A stretch of 64,000 bases of DNA from Cognatitamlana onchidii (GCF_004804355.1 NZ_SRWZ01000001.1:1-64000); one strand, 5' to 3'; counted from the first letter of the stretch, positions 1 to 9,707 are shown. Notes: a model not told the origin generated them from the sequence alone. Numbers and translations: made by a program.

Positions 1-7
1 GCGGCTG

Positions 8-36
8 CAAATATACCACCTTTTATTCCTTAGCAA
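8..36 (-). promoter_or_regulatory. Bacteroidota-type promoter firing off the left edge
   Basis: On the minus strand, 15-8 reads TATATTTG, a perfect TAnnTTTG -7 box, and 36-34 reads TTG with an 18-bp spacer (the usual spacer is about 19). A gene or RNA must begin just left of the window on the minus strand, divergent from thrS. Its identity cannot be seen. Confidence 0.55.
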
Positions 37-406
37 CAAACTTTTTTATGCCTTTTTTTTATGTTTTTTTAGTTCAAACCTTAACTCTTTTGTTTCAAGA
101 TAGTTACAATACAACTTTTTTTAATCTGAACGAACAAATCGCAATAATTCCTTTTTATTCAATCCTATACTCTATCTTTTTGTACCCATGATGCCAAATC
201 AACCCTTAATAACTATATTCTATACACCATTTCGTTACAAACGAATAGCTTTTTATTTCTCTCCAATACGTAATCTACTTGCCTTAATTACTTTTAACTT
301 ATTAAAACTCATGATCCGATCCTTTTTTACCAACAAACAGCATCTCTATCAATAACATCCCGACCCTATCCTTTATATGTACACAATTGGCAAAACTAAC
401 TAAACT
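37..406. other. Noncoding AT-rich stretch
   Basis: I see no credible reading frame, tRNA or strong hairpin here. It separates a leftward promoter at the window edge from the structured element at 407-486 and thrS. Confidence 0.5.
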
Positions 407-486
407 GCGTTAGGGATAGTAATGGAAAGCCCACAGCGAGGCACGAGCGCGGACTTATAATGAATAGCCCGACCCAGAGGGAACGC
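407..486 (+). ncRNA. Structured RNA-like element upstream of thrS (Flavo-1-like?)
   Basis: This 80-bp GC-richer block in AT-rich surroundings is bounded by GCGTT (407-411) and its complement AACGC (482-486). Inside, GGG at 413-415 can pair with CCC at 473-475. An inner arm AAGCCC (427-432) pairs with GGACTT (451-456) with one mismatch, and GCG (436-438) pairs with CGC (448-450). The unpaired shoulders (GGATAGTAATGG and GAATAGCCCGACCC) resemble an element I remember as widespread in Flavobacteria, possibly the Flavo-1 RNA motif; that name is from memory and untested. It ends 95 bp before the thrS start and upstream of the thrS -7 box, so it is probably not the thrS leader. The functional strand is uncertain. 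Confidence 0.5.
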
Positions 487-550
487 AATGAAAAAATTAG
501 TAATACATATATATGTATATATATATATTGCATGGATTTGTTTATACTGT

Positions 551-558
551 TATCTTTG
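551..558 (+). promoter_or_regulatory. thrS promoter -7 box
   Basis: TATCTTTG matches TAnnTTTG exactly and ends 23 nt before the ATG at 581, implying a leader of about 18 nt. Its position rules out translation from the upstream in-frame ATG at 488. The -33 element is weak. Confidence 0.6.
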
Positions 559-580
559 CAGCCGAATTTCAATTAATTTT

Positions 581-2515
581 ATGATACATATTACTTTACC
601 TGATGGTAGTGTGAAAACGTTTGATGAAGGCGTTACACCAATGGATGTTGCTAAAAACATTAGTGAAGGGTTTGCTAGAAACGTTATTTCTGCAAATTTT
701 AATGGTACAACTATTGAAACTGTCACTCCATTAACCACCGATGGTTCTTTAGTTTTATATACTTGGCGAGATGATGCTGGCAAGACCGCTTTCTGGCATA
801 GTAGTGCCCATGTTTTAGCCCAAGCTATTGAGGAATTGTATCCAGGCTCTAAACTAACCATTGGCCCTGCTATTGAAAACGGGTTTTACTATGATGTTGA
901 TTTTGGCGACCAAACGGTTTCTGAGAAAGACTTTAAAGCTATTGAAAATAAAATGTTAGAAATAGCTCGTGGTAAGCATGATTTTAAAATGCGTTCTGCC
1001 ACTAAAGCAGAAGCTTTAGAACTCTATAAAGACAATGTGTTTAAAACTGAATTGATTGAAAACCTTGAGGATGGCACTATTACGTTTTGTGATCACTCTA
1101 CTTTTACCGATTTATGTAGAGGTGGCCATATCCCTAATACAGGTTTAATAAAAGCTGTTAAGGTTTTAAGTGTAGCCGGAGCCTACTGGCGAGGTGATGA
1201 AAACAAGCCACAATTAACACGTGTTTATGGTATTTCGTTCCCCAAACAAAAAGAGCTTAAGGAGTACTTACAAATGCTTGAGGAAGCTAAAAAGCGTGAC
1301 CATAGAAAATTAGGTAAAGAGTTAGAGTTATTTACCTTCTCTCAAAAAGTTGGTCAGGGGCTACCTTTATGGCTACCTAAAGGTGCTGCTTTACGTGAAC
1401 GATTAGAAAATTTCCTGAAAGCCGCACAAAAGAAAGCAGGTTATGAAATGGTAGTTACACCACATATTGGTCAAAAAGACTTATATGTTACTTCAGGGCA
1501 CTATGCTAAGTACGGAGAAGATAGTTTTCAACCCATACATACACCCAAAGAAGATGAAGAGTTTTTATTAAAGCCCATGAACTGTCCGCATCACTGTGAA
1601 ATTTACAAAAGCGCACAGTGGAGCTATAAAGACTTACCTAAACGTTATGCTGAATTTGGAACGGTTTACAGGTATGAACAAAGCGGTGAATTACACGGTT
1701 TAACGCGCGTTCGAGGTTTTACTCAAGATGATGCGCACCTGTTTTGTATGCCAGAGCAACTTGATGAAGAGTTTAAAAACGTTATTGACCTAGTGCTTTA
1801 CGTTTTTGGGTCTTTAGGTTTTGAAAACTTTACAGCACAAGTATCTGTTAGAGATCCAGAAAATCCGGATAAATATATAGGAGATATTGGCAATTGGGAA
1901 AAAGCAGAACAAGCTATTATTAATGCTGCAAGCGACAAAGGTTTAGATTATGTTATTGAAACCGGAGAAGCTGCTTTTTATGGACCGAAGTTAGATTTTA
2001 TGGTAAAAGATGCTTTAGGAAGACGTTGGCAATTAGGTACCATTCAAGTAGATTATAATTTACCTGAGCGCTTTGATTTGACCTACAAAGGAAGTGATAA
2101 CGAATCGCATCGACCCATAATGATACACAGAGCGCCATTTGGAAGCATGGAACGTTTTGTTGCATTGTTACTTGAACATACAGGAGGAAATTTCCCCTTA
2201 TGGCTAATACCTATTCAGGCTATCATATTGTCAATTAGTGAGAAATATGAAAAATACTCCGAAAAAGTTTTAAATTTGCTAGAAAATGACGAAATTCGCG
2301 CCCTTGTAGACCATAGAAATGAGACTATTGGGAAGAAAATTCGCGAAGCCGAAATGCAAAAGCACCCTTACATGATCATTATTGGTGAGCAAGAGGAAAA
2401 AGAAAATAAAATCACCGTGCGACAACATGGTGGAGAAGATTTGGGAATGATTTCTATAGAAACGTTCTCTAATATTATAAAAGAAAACATCAAGAAAACG
2501 TTAAAAACGTTTTAG
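581..2515 (+). CDS. thrS: Threonine--tRNA ligase
   Basis: Cytoplasmic class II aminoacyl-tRNA synthetase that charges tRNA-Thr. The order is N-terminal TGS domain ([12 protein letters not shown], about residues 1-62), editing domain ([20 protein letters not shown]), catalytic core with motif 2 ([20 protein letters not shown]), the zinc-ligand cysteine in [10 protein letters not shown], motif 3 ([11 protein letters not shown]), and a C-terminal anticodon-binding domain. Length is 644 residues, normal for the family. The frame is open back to an ATG at 488, but that extension (tyrosine/isoleucine-rich) lies upstream of the -7 box at 551-558, so ATG 581 is chosen. First gene of thrS-infC-rpmI-rplT. 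Confidence 0.97.
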   Translation: MIHITLPDGSVKTFDEGVTPMDVAKNISEGFARNVISANFNGTTIETVTPLTTDGSLVLYTWRDDAGKTAFWHSSAHVLAQAIEELYPGSKLTIGPAIENGFYYDVDFGDQTVSEKDFKAIENKMLEIARGKHDFKMRSATKAEALELYKDNVFKTELIENLEDGTITFCDHSTFTDLCRGGHIPNTGLIKAVKVLSVAGAYWRGDENKPQLTRVYGISFPKQKELKEYLQMLEEAKKRDHRKLGKELELFTFSQKVGQGLPLWLPKGAALRERLENFLKAAQKKAGYEMVVTPHIGQKDLYVTSGHYAKYGEDSFQPIHTPKEDEEFLLKPMNCPHHCEIYKSAQWSYKDLPKRYAEFGTVYRYEQSGELHGLTRVRGFTQDDAHLFCMPEQLDEEFKNVIDLVLYVFGSLGFENFTAQVSVRDPENPDKYIGDIGNWEKAEQAIINAASDKGLDYVIETGEAAFYGPKLDFMVKDALGRRWQLGTIQVDYNLPERFDLTYKGSDNESHRPIMIHRAPFGSMERFVALLLEHTGGNFPLWLIPIQAIILSISEKYEKYSEKVLNLLENDEIRALVDHRNETIGKKIREAEMQKHPYMIIIGEQEEKENKITVRQHGGEDLGMISIETFSNIIKENIKKTLKTF

Positions 2516-2547
2516 ATAAATAACGTATAACTTAAAACCTTAAAGCC

Positions 2548-3102
2548 ATAGCAATTAGAAGAAGACAACAACCTAGAAGGGTTACACAAGAGGATAAGCA
2601 CAAGATAAACTCTAAAATTACAGCTCAAAAACTACGTCTTGTTGGAGACAATGTAGAAATTGGTATATACACCAAAGGGGATGCTATGAGAATAGCCAAT
2701 GAGCAAGAATTAGACCTTGTGGAAATATCTCCGAACGCTGATCCGCCTGTTTGTAAAGTTATGGATTATAAAAAGTTTCTTTACGAGCAAAAGAAACGAG
2801 ATAAAGCTTTAAAGGCAAAAGCCACAAAGGTTATTATAAAGGAGATACGATTTGGTCCGCAAACAGACGATCATGATTATGAGTTTAAAAAGAAACATGC
2901 GGAAAAATTCTTGAAAGAAGGTGCCAAATTAAAAGCCTTTGTGTTTTTCAAGGGAAGATCAATTATTTTTAAGGAGCAGGGTCAGATTTTATTATTAAGA
3001 CTTGCCCAAGATCTTGAGGAATATGGAAAGGTTGAACAAATGCCTAAATTAGAAGGTAAACGTATGACCATGTTTATTGCTCCAAAAAAGGAAAAAAAAT
3101 AA
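2548..3102 (+). CDS. infC: Translation initiation factor IF-3 (non-ATG start)
   Basis: IF-3 binds the 30S subunit and enforces start-codon and initiator-tRNA fidelity. The first in-frame ATG (2686) would delete about 46 residues of the N-domain. The conserved family N-terminus is encoded upstream: ATA GCA ATT AGA AGA AGA gives [M][15 protein letters not shown], continuing through [17 protein letters not shown] to the hallmark [23 protein letters not shown] at 2548 fits the usual MAIR start; ATT at 2554 is the alternative, and ATT is the start in E. coli infC. A non-canonical start is a known IF-3 autoregulation device. The product is 184 residues. The gap to thrS is 32 bp and rpmI-rplT follow, as is typical. 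Confidence 0.93.
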   Translation: MAIRRRQQPRRVTQEDKHKINSKITAQKLRLVGDNVEIGIYTKGDAMRIANEQELDLVEISPNADPPVCKVMDYKKFLYEQKKRDKALKAKATKVIIKEIRFGPQTDDHDYEFKKKHAEKFLKEGAKLKAFVFFKGRSIIFKEQGQILLLRLAQDLEEYGKVEQMPKLEGKRMTMFIAPKKEKK

Positions 3103-3197
3103 ATTATTACAGAAACAATTCTGTTTGAAATAATAAGATGCTGAACTAAATTCAGCACACGGTAATTAAGCGAGATAATTAAAACTAGGAGAAGAAA
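3103..3197 (+). promoter_or_regulatory. infC-rpmI intercistronic leader with two hairpins
   Basis: Two perfect stem-loops lie here: ACAGAA (3109-3114)/TTCTGT (3119-3124) with a 4-nt loop, and TGCTGAA (3139-3145)/TTCAGCA (3151-3157) with loop CTAAA. They are followed by a strong Shine-Dalgarno AGGAG at 3187-3191, unusual for this phylum. In other bacteria the rpmI-rplT leader is where L20 represses translation by mimicking its rRNA site; such a role here is inference. Confidence 0.5.
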
Positions 3198-3395
3198 ATG
3201 CCTAAAATGAAAACAAAATCTAGTGCCAAAAAACGTTTTAAGTTAACAGGTACTGGTAAGATTAAAAGAAAGCACGCTTTTAAGAGTCATATCTTAACAA
3301 AGAAATCTAAAAAGCGTAAGCTAGCGTTAACCCATGACACATTAGTGCATAAGGCTGACGAAGATAATATTAAAACTATGTTACGTTTAAAGTAA
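3198..3395 (+). CDS. rpmI: 50S ribosomal protein L35
   Basis: Small, very basic large-subunit protein of 65 residues, standard length. It begins [20 protein letters not shown] and carries the conserved basic stretch ending near [12 protein letters not shown]. It has the best Shine-Dalgarno of the operon (AGGAG, 6 nt before the ATG). It lies between infC and rplT, the universal arrangement. Probably cotranscribed from the thrS promoter and translationally coupled to rplT control. Confidence 0.97.
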   Translation: MPKMKTKSSAKKRFKLTGTGKIKRKHAFKSHILTKKSKKRKLALTHDTLVHKADEDNIKTMLRLK

Positions 3396-3497
3396 CCTTG
3401 TTTTAATTGGTTAAAACAATTTATAAACCCTGGAGTGTGGCCAATATAAAGATTTTGAACCAAGTTCAGAACGCCCGCTACAAAAACAATTAAAATT

Positions 3498-3842
3498 ATG
3501 CCAAGATCAGTAAATTCTGTAGCAAAAAGAGCCAGAAGAAAAAAGGTTCTTAAACAAGCAAAAGGTTACTTTGGAAGACGTAAAAACGTTTGGACAGTAG
3601 CAAAAAACGCGGTTGATAAAGCGATGCAATATTCGTACAGAGACCGTAGAAATAAAAAAAGAACATTTCGTGCACTTTGGATAACGCGTATTAATGCGGG
3701 TGCTAGAGAACACGGTTTGTCTTATTCTCAATTTATGGGTAAACTAAAAGCTAATGACATTGAGTTAAACCGTAAGGTATTAGCAGATTTAGCTATGAAT
3801 AACCCTGAAGCTTTTAAAGCTGTAATTGATAAAGTAAAATAA
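3498..3842 (+). CDS. rplT: 50S ribosomal protein L20
   Basis: Large-subunit assembly protein of 114 residues, normal length. The N-terminus [19 protein letters not shown] and the conserved [19 protein letters not shown] segment identify it. L20 binds 23S rRNA early in assembly and in several bacteria represses its own operon. Last gene of the translation operon: 102 bp after rpmI and followed by a strong terminator at 3883-3916. Confidence 0.97.
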   Translation: MPRSVNSVAKRARRKKVLKQAKGYFGRRKNVWTVAKNAVDKAMQYSYRDRRNKKRTFRALWITRINAGAREHGLSYSQFMGKLKANDIELNRKVLADLAMNNPEAFKAVIDKVK

Positions 3843-3882
3843 GGCGCTTAGCCTATTGTAAAACATATTACTCGCTTAGTTT

Positions 3883-3916
3883 AAAGTCCGGTACTATATA
3901 GAACCGGACTTTTTTT
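3883..3916 (+). terminator. Intrinsic terminator of the thrS-rplT operon
   Basis: The perfect 10-bp stem AAAGTCCGGT (3883-3892)/ACCGGACTTT (3903-3912) is followed by a T run to 3916. It lies 40 bp after the rplT stop. Confidence 0.9.
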
Positions 3917-3964
3917 ATCCATAAATAAAATTTTCATTAAATTTATTGCCCCTAAGACTATTTA

Positions 3965-5281
3965 ATGAGCACTTTAAACAAATTAAGAAATTACTCTTTT
4001 TGGTTTTTAGATTTCTTGAAAGGAGGTGGTGCTATAAAAGAGCATTACAAAGAAATTGAATCTATTTTATTAAAACCCAACTCGCCTGATTCTTTAAGAA
4101 AACGTGAGCAAAACTTGAATGCTTTGCTCAAGCATGCTACTACTACTACTAAATTTTATTATGATTTTTCTGGATATAACAGTATACAGGACTTTCCAAT
4201 AATTAAAAAAACAGTAATACAAGATAATTTTGATACGTTTAAATCAAAGACCTATTTGAGCACAAAATCCTACAAAGTTTCCACAAGTGGTTCAACTGGC
4301 GTTCCTTTTTTTCTTTATCAAAACATCAATAAAAGAAATCGAAATACTGCTGATGTCATTTACTTTTCTAAATCTGCAGATTATATTATAGGCAATCAAC
4401 TTTTTGAATTAGAAGTTTGGAGAAAACACAATAAAAAAGGCAAACTAAAATCCCTTCTTCAAAACGTTAGTCAGTTTGATGTTACCAGGCTTTCAAACTT
4501 TAGGGTAAAACAATTTTTACATTTATTAAAACAATCCAATCAAGAGAAATCTATCTTAGGATTTTCATCAGCGCTTGAAAGTATTTGTTTGTATTTAGAT
4601 AAACATAAAGCATCAGTATCCAATTTCAATATTAAATCTATAATTGCTAATTCTGAATATTTAAATTCTTATACTAAAAACAGCTTAAAGAAACACTTTA
4701 AAGCTCCTGTATTTTCAAGATATTCGAGTGAAGAAATTGGAATTATAGCACAACAAACTTTAGATTCTCCAGACCATTTTAAAGTCAATCATGCCAGCTA
4801 TTACGTTGAACTCTTAAAAATAGATAGAGACGAACCTGCTACACCTGGAGAGTACGGTAGACTGGTAGTAACAGATTTATTCAACTATAACATGCCTGTA
4901 ATTAGATATGACACTGGAGATGTTGCCAAATCTTTAGTTACAACCGATAATGTTTTAGTCTTTGAGAGCATTGAAGGTCGAAAAATGGATTTAATTTATG
5001 ATACTGAAGGACAATTAGTTTCTTCATTTTTAGTCTATACCAAGTTTTATCCATTCTACACGTTACTAAAACAATATCAATTTATTCAAAAGGGTAAAAA
5101 GGATTACCTAATTAAACTGAATATTCATGATGAATTCCCCTTTGAACCAGAACTCATAAAGTCCATTAAAATAGATTTTGGAGATGATGCCAATGTTGAA
5201 ATTGAATATGTTGATGAAATACCACCACTCGCTTCTGGAAAACGAAAGAAAGTTATTAATCTACATCAACAAGCTAAATAG
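3965..5281 (+). CDS. CapK/PaaK-like adenylate-forming enzyme
   Basis: Acyl-adenylate/CoA-ligase superfamily protein, 438 residues, nearest to the PaaK/CapK branch. The ATP-binding P-loop STSGSTGVPF lies near residue 107, the adenylate motif region IRYDTGD near residue 315, and a C-terminal conserved lysine region SGKRKKVI near residue 428. No membrane segment or signal peptide is seen. CapK relatives occur in polysaccharide clusters and PaaK activates phenylacetate; no such partners lie next to this gene, so the substrate is unknown. A near-consensus -7 box (TAAATTTA, 3938-3945) ends 20 nt before the ATG. Convergent with yjbQ. Confidence 0.8.
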   Translation: MSTLNKLRNYSFWFLDFLKGGGAIKEHYKEIESILLKPNSPDSLRKREQNLNALLKHATTTTKFYYDFSGYNSIQDFPIIKKTVIQDNFDTFKSKTYLSTKSYKVSTSGSTGVPFFLYQNINKRNRNTADVIYFSKSADYIIGNQLFELEVWRKHNKKGKLKSLLQNVSQFDVTRLSNFRVKQFLHLLKQSNQEKSILGFSSALESICLYLDKHKASVSNFNIKSIIANSEYLNSYTKNSLKKHFKAPVFSRYSSEEIGIIAQQTLDSPDHFKVNHASYYVELLKIDRDEPATPGEYGRLVVTDLFNYNMPVIRYDTGDVAKSLVTTDNVLVFESIEGRKMDLIYDTEGQLVSSFLVYTKFYPFYTLLKQYQFIQKGKKDYLIKLNIHDEFPFEPELIKSIKIDFGDDANVEIEYVDEIPPLASGKRKKVINLHQQAK

Positions 5282-5300
5282 TTTTGCCACACAAATTAAT

Positions 5301-5723
5301 CTAAACGCCGTTTACTGTAATCACCACATGCCTAGATCCTGCATGGTTTCTATGTTCACAAAGATAAACTCCCTGCCAAACTCCAAGGTTTAACTTACCG
5401 TTTGTAATTGGTATTAATACCGAGGCTCCTAATATTGAAGACTTAATATGTGCGGGCATATCATCTGATCCTTCATAGATATGCTTATAATAAGATGCAT
5501 TCTCAGGAACAATGACATTAAAATGACTTTCAAAATCATCCCTTACCGTGTAATCAGCATTTTCATTAATCGTTAAGCTTGCTGACGTGTGTTTGATAAA
5601 TACCTGAAGTTGTCCAATTTTAATATTTTCAATTTCAGGTGCCTCGCTTAATATATGGTTCGTTATTAAATGAAAACCCCTAGAGTAAGGTTTTAGTCGG
5701 ATTTCTTTTTGAAAAAATTGCAT
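5301..5723 (-). CDS. YjbQ/UPF0047 family protein
   Basis: Small soluble protein, 140 residues, typical for YjbQ. Conserved features are HTSASLTINENAD (about 45-57), HIYEGSDDMPAHIKSS (about 80-95), and the C-terminal GVWQGVYLCEHRNHAG; the histidines and acids form the presumed metal site. Some members weakly complement thiamine-phosphate synthase loss, but the physiological role is unsettled. Its ATG overlaps the stop of the upstream gene by one base (TAATG), so translation is probably coupled. Confidence 0.9.
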   Translation of the reverse strand: MQFFQKEIRLKPYSRGFHLITNHILSEAPEIENIKIGQLQVFIKHTSASLTINENADYTVRDDFESHFNVIVPENASYYKHIYEGSDDMPAHIKSSILGASVLIPITNGKLNLGVWQGVYLCEHRNHAGSRHVVITVNGV

Positions 5724-6979
5724 TAGGTTTTTTGTTTTTTCTTTCTGGCTGCAGGAAATAAAATATTATTTAAAATTAACCTATAACCAGGAGAAGTAGG
5801 ATGTAAATCTAATTCTGTTTTAGCATCTCCCACTCTATGCTGGTAATCTTCAGGGTCATGACCTCCATAAAAAGTAAAGAACCCTTTTCCTTTAATTCCA
5901 TGAATGTATTTAGCTTCTCCATTGGTTTTAGTTTCTCCTAAAACCAAAACATTAGACTTTATCTGGTCACGATTAAACGACGTTGTTTGCCCCATAAACC
6001 CCTTCACTAAGGCTGTGTGGTTCTGGCATAACATAGTCGGTATAGGATCCCATTTAGCAGAGAATTCCATAAGTGAAAAATAATCAGCTGTTTTAGGGAT
6101 CACGCGTTTTCTTGTCATATCAATAGATGAAAACTCATAAACTTTTGGGTTTCTTTCAAGTAAAAACTCTTTAAAAGCAAAGGTTTTATGGTAATCTATT
6201 TTATTTTGATAACCAGGGTCGCTTCCATCACCATCAAACATTGGCTCACAAATATCGATACCCTCTGCCGACAGTGCAATATCAAAACTATCTGTAGCAC
6301 TACACATGGCAAACATAAACCCGCCTCCTATTACATAATCTCGAATCTTTAATGCTACGGCTAATTTTTCTTCAGACACTTTATTATAACCAAGCTCCTG
6401 AGCCAGAAGTTCGGCATTCTTTTTTTCTTCAATATACCATGAAGTTGCCCTATATTGGGCGTAAAATTTGCCATACTGTCCTGTAAAATCTTCGTGATGC
6501 AAATGCAACCAATCAAATGCAAGTAACGCATCATTTAAAACCTCCTCGTCATAAACTGTTTCATAAGGAATTTCAGCATATTGCAACACCATAGTTACAG
6601 CGTCATCCCATGGTTGTTTTCCTTTCGGTGTATATACAGCTATCTTAGGAGCTTTTTCTAAAACAACGGCTTCCATATTCTGACTGGGACTACTAATTTC
6701 TTCTAAAATACTTTCGGTCTTAGCATTAGAAATTACCTCGAAAGACACCCCTCTAATTTGACATTCTCGTTTAATCGCCTCTGTATCTGGGAGTAAAAAG
6801 GAACCTCCTCTATAATTAAGTAACCATTTTACCTTAAGCTCTTTATTAAGTGTCCAATAGGTAATACCATAAGCTTTAAGGTGATTTTTTTGCCCATCAA
6901 CATCCATTGGTAATAAAATGTATGACGCATTTGTTTGTGTAATAATAAAAAGAAATAATATAAGCAGAGCTTTCTTCAT
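5723..6979 (-). CDS. Conserved secreted protein, often mislabelled asparagine synthetase B
   Basis: 418 residues with a signal peptide (MKKALLILFLFIITQTNAS). Mature segments such as HLKAYGITYWTLNKELKVKW, WLLNYRGGSF, WLHLHHEDFTGQYGKFY and GGGFMFAMCSATDS are, from memory, strongly conserved in Bacteroidota. Databases often call this family asparagine synthetase B, but I see neither an N-terminal nucleophile cysteine with glutaminase domain nor a PP-loop (SGGxDS) synthetase motif, so the label is not adopted. The GGGF/CSATDS region recalls glutamine-amidotransferase-like folds, which is only a guess. It is coupled to yjbQ by a one-base overlap. Confidence 0.75.
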   Translation of the reverse strand: MKKALLILFLFIITQTNASYILLPMDVDGQKNHLKAYGITYWTLNKELKVKWLLNYRGGSFLLPDTEAIKRECQIRGVSFEVISNAKTESILEEISSPSQNMEAVVLEKAPKIAVYTPKGKQPWDDAVTMVLQYAEIPYETVYDEEVLNDALLAFDWLHLHHEDFTGQYGKFYAQYRATSWYIEEKKNAELLAQELGYNKVSEEKLAVALKIRDYVIGGGFMFAMCSATDSFDIALSAEGIDICEPMFDGDGSDPGYQNKIDYHKTFAFKEFLLERNPKVYEFSSIDMTRKRVIPKTADYFSLMEFSAKWDPIPTMLCQNHTALVKGFMGQTTSFNRDQIKSNVLVLGETKTNGEAKYIHGIKGKGFFTFYGGHDPEDYQHRVGDAKTELDLHPTSPGYRLILNNILFPAARKKKQKT

Positions 6980-7046
6980 GGCAGAAAGATACTTAAAAAT
7001 TGAATTTTCAGGAATAAATTATAAAAACATTAGGCTTTACGTTTTT

Positions 7047-8585
7047 CTAAAACGGTACTTCGTCTTCATCATCATTGAATGAACTTCCAAAAGCTTGATC
7101 TGGACTTGCTTTAAAATTATCTGTTTTAAAGGTATCATCATTAGCTGCAGCATTCATTTTTGAGTGAAACTCGAAAGGCGAATCAAAATCATCCAAATTA
7201 TCAAACTTTCCTAAATGTCCTAAGAATTTTAAACGAATATTTTCCAAGCCTCCGTTACGGTGCTTAGCCACAATAAACTCGGCCTGTCCTTCTGTAGGAG
7301 AACGCTCTTCATCGTCCCATTCGTCAATTTTATAATACTCTGGTCTATAAATAAATGATACTATATCGGCATCTTGCTCTATAGCTCCAGATTCACGTAA
7401 ATCTGATAATAGCGGGCGCTTACTTCCTCCGCGCGTTTCAACGGCACGAGATAACTGAGATAAGGCTATTACAGGAACCATAAGTTCTTTTGCTAAGGCC
7501 TTTAGGTTTCTTGAAATCATAGAAATCTCTTGCTCACGATTTCCTCCATGGCTTGTACCTCCAGTCATTAATTGCAAATAATCAATCATAATCATTTTAA
7601 TACCATGTTGAGAGGCTAAACGTCTTGCTTTTGCTCTAAGATCAAATATGGATAATGAAGGCGTATCATCGATAAAAAGCGGTGCCTTTTCTAAACCTTT
7701 AACTTTTACGTTAAGTTGCTCCCACTCATGCTTTTCCAATTTTCCTGTACGTAACTTTTCTGAGGATAATCCTGTTTCACTAGAAATTAAACGCGTAATT
7801 AATTGCACGGATGCCATCTCTAAAGAGAAAAAAGCCACTGGTATATTTTGGTCTACAGCAATGTTTCTGGCCATAGATAATGTTAGCGCTGTTTTACCCA
7901 TACCAGGACGCGCAGCCACAATAATTAAATCCGAAGGTTGCCATCCCGAAGTTAGTTTGTCTAGCTTATGAAACCCTGTTGGTATCCCACTAAGTCCTTC
8001 TTTATTCGATATCTCTTCAATTTTCTTCTTGGCTTGAATAACCAAATCCTGAGCTGTTTCACTCGACTTCTTTATATTTCCTTGTGTAACTTCGTATAAT
8101 TTCGCCTCGGCATTATCTAATAGGTCGAAAACATCTTTAGTTTCATCATAAGAATCCTCAATAATCTCACTGGAAATTTTAATTAAGCTACGTTGAATAA
8201 ATTTCTGCAAAATAATACGCGCATGGAACTCTATATGTGCTGAAGATGATACTTTTTGGGTAAGAGAAATTAAATAAAAATCGCCACCAACCAATTCTAG
8301 CTTGGCATTTTTTTTAAGTTGTGTTGAAACGGTTAATAAATCAACAGGCTCGCTATTTTCAAACAACTGAAAAATAGCCTCAAAAATATGCTGATGCGCT
8401 TCTTTGTAGAAAGCTTCTGGGTTTAAAATATCAATAACCTCATCAACACCTTTCTTATCAATCATCATAGCACCCAACACAACTTCTTCTAAATCAAGTG
8501 CTTGAGGAGGTATTTTCCCTTTTTCAAGGTTTATTAGAGTACTTTTATCTACTTTATATCCAGTTAGTTGATTTGGTTGTTTCAT
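7047..8585 (-). CDS. dnaB: Replicative DNA helicase
   Basis: Hexameric helicase that unwinds the chromosomal fork and recruits primase. 512 residues: N-terminal DnaB domain (about 25-130, PPQALDLEEVVLGAMM), linker, and RecA-like domain with Walker A ARPGMGKTAL (about 224), Walker B MIMIDYLQLM, and the SQLSRAVETR and SDLRESGAIEQDAD motifs. The acidic C-terminal tail (DDEDEVPF) is lineage-typical. No intein is present. The upstream region holds an ATTAACA-N7-TGTTAAT dyad at 8651-8671 and a near-consensus -7 box (TACTTTCG, 8598-8591). Confidence 0.97.
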   Translation of the reverse strand: MKQPNQLTGYKVDKSTLINLEKGKIPPQALDLEEVVLGAMMIDKKGVDEVIDILNPEAFYKEAHQHIFEAIFQLFENSEPVDLLTVSTQLKKNAKLELVGGDFYLISLTQKVSSSAHIEFHARIILQKFIQRSLIKISSEIIEDSYDETKDVFDLLDNAEAKLYEVTQGNIKKSSETAQDLVIQAKKKIEEISNKEGLSGIPTGFHKLDKLTSGWQPSDLIIVAARPGMGKTALTLSMARNIAVDQNIPVAFFSLEMASVQLITRLISSETGLSSEKLRTGKLEKHEWEQLNVKVKGLEKAPLFIDDTPSLSIFDLRAKARRLASQHGIKMIMIDYLQLMTGGTSHGGNREQEISMISRNLKALAKELMVPVIALSQLSRAVETRGGSKRPLLSDLRESGAIEQDADIVSFIYRPEYYKIDEWDDEERSPTEGQAEFIVAKHRNGGLENIRLKFLGHLGKFDNLDDFDSPFEFHSKMNAAANDDTFKTDNFKASPDQAFGSSFNDDEDEVPF

Positions 8586-8697
8586 AACTACGAAAGTAAT
8601 TAAAAAGATAAGTTTTTATGAATTTAGACGCTTAGGTTTGTTCACTACCCATTAACAATTTAACTGTTAATAAGTTAAAAATATTGTCAATAAGCAT

Positions 8698-8725
8698 AAA
8701 AAAAACCTGAAGTATTTAGCTTCAG
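8698..8725 (-). terminator. Terminator of accA
   Basis: CTGAAG (8707-8712)/CTTCAG (8720-8725), read on the minus strand, is followed by a run of eight T (plus-strand A at 8698-8705). It lies just beyond the accA stop. Confidence 0.8.
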
Positions 8726-8753
8726 ATTTTAATATGATTTGGTTTTAAAAGAC

Positions 8754-9707
8754 TTAGCCTTTGAACACGCCCATATTCGCATATTTATCCATACGCTGAG
8801 AAACTAAATCTTCTGGTGATAAGTTTTTTAATGCCTCATAAGTCTTCACAATCGTATCACTTACCGTTTTAAATGTTTTATTTCTGTCTCTATGCGCGCC
8901 TCCTAATGGTTCTTTTATGATTTCATCAACCAATTTAAGCTTTTTCATATCTGCCGCTGTTAGCTTTAAAGATTCGGCCGCCTGCTCTTTATACTCCCAA
9001 CTACGCCATAAAATTGAAGAACAAGACTCCGGTGAAATTACCGAGTACCAAGTATTCTCAAGCATAAGAACTTTATCTCCAACACCAATACCTAAAGCAC
9101 CACCAGAGGCTCCTTCTCCAATAACTATGGTTATTACAGGTACTTTAAGACGTGTCATTTCTAAAATGTTTCTGGCAATAGCCTCTCCTTGGCCTCTTTC
9201 TTCGGCCTCTAATCCTGGATAAGCCCCAGGCGTATCTAAGAGTGTTACCACAGGAATTCCAAATTTTTCAGCAGATTTCATAAGCCTCAAGGCCTTTCTG
9301 TAACCTTCAGGATTTGCCATTCCAAAATTCCTATATTGTCTTGTCTTTGTATTGAAGCCCTTCTGCTGCCCTATAAACATAAAACTTTGATCTCCAATCT
9401 TACCAAGACCACCAATCATGGCTTTGTCATCCTTAAAACTTCTATCGCCATGTAACTCTAAAAAAGAATCTCCACATATAGCCCTAATATAATCCAAAGT
9501 ATATGGTCTATCTGGATGACGTGATAATTGCACACGTTGCCATGGAGTTAACTTTTTATATAGTTCTTTTTGAGTTTCCTTTAATTTCTTCTCTATCTGA
9601 GCACAAGTTTCTGTAACATCTACGTCACTCTCCTCCCCAATTACTTTACACTTTTGTAATTGATCTTCAAGCTCTTTTATGGGTAGTTCAAATTCTAAAT
9701 ATTCCAT
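8754..9707 (-). CDS. accA: Acetyl-CoA carboxylase carboxyltransferase subunit alpha
   Basis: Alpha half of the carboxyltransferase that makes malonyl-CoA for fatty-acid synthesis. 317 residues, family length. Conserved stretches include [54 protein letters not shown] and the oxyanion-hole region [15 protein letters not shown], with [13 protein letters not shown] following. It stands alone, as usual in this phylum. The promoter box is at 9746-9753 and the terminator at 8698-8725, so it is probably monocistronic. Confidence 0.97.
   Translation of the reverse strand: MEYLEFELPIKELEDQLQKCKVIGEESDVDVTETCAQIEKKLKETQKELYKKLTPWQRVQLSRHPDRPYTLDYIRAICGDSFLELHGDRSFKDDKAMIGGLGKIGDQSFMFIGQQKGFNTKTRQYRNFGMANPEGYRKALRLMKSAEKFGIPVVTLLDTPGAYPGLEAEERGQGEAIARNILEMTRLKVPVITIVIGEGASGGALGIGVGDKVLMLENTWYSVISPESCSSILWRSWEYKEQAAESLKLTAADMKKLKLVDEIIKEPLGGAHRDRNKTFKTVSDTIVKTYEALKNLSPEDLVSQRMDKYANMGVFKG

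Noticed and set aside
488-580. Upstream ATG extending thrS by 31 residues
   Set aside because: It lies before the TATCTTTG promoter box at 551-558, so it would not be transcribed from it, and the added residues match no ThrRS N-terminus.
5723-6979. Asparagine synthetase B
   Set aside because: No synthetase PP-loop or Ntn-glutaminase motif and a signal peptide is present.
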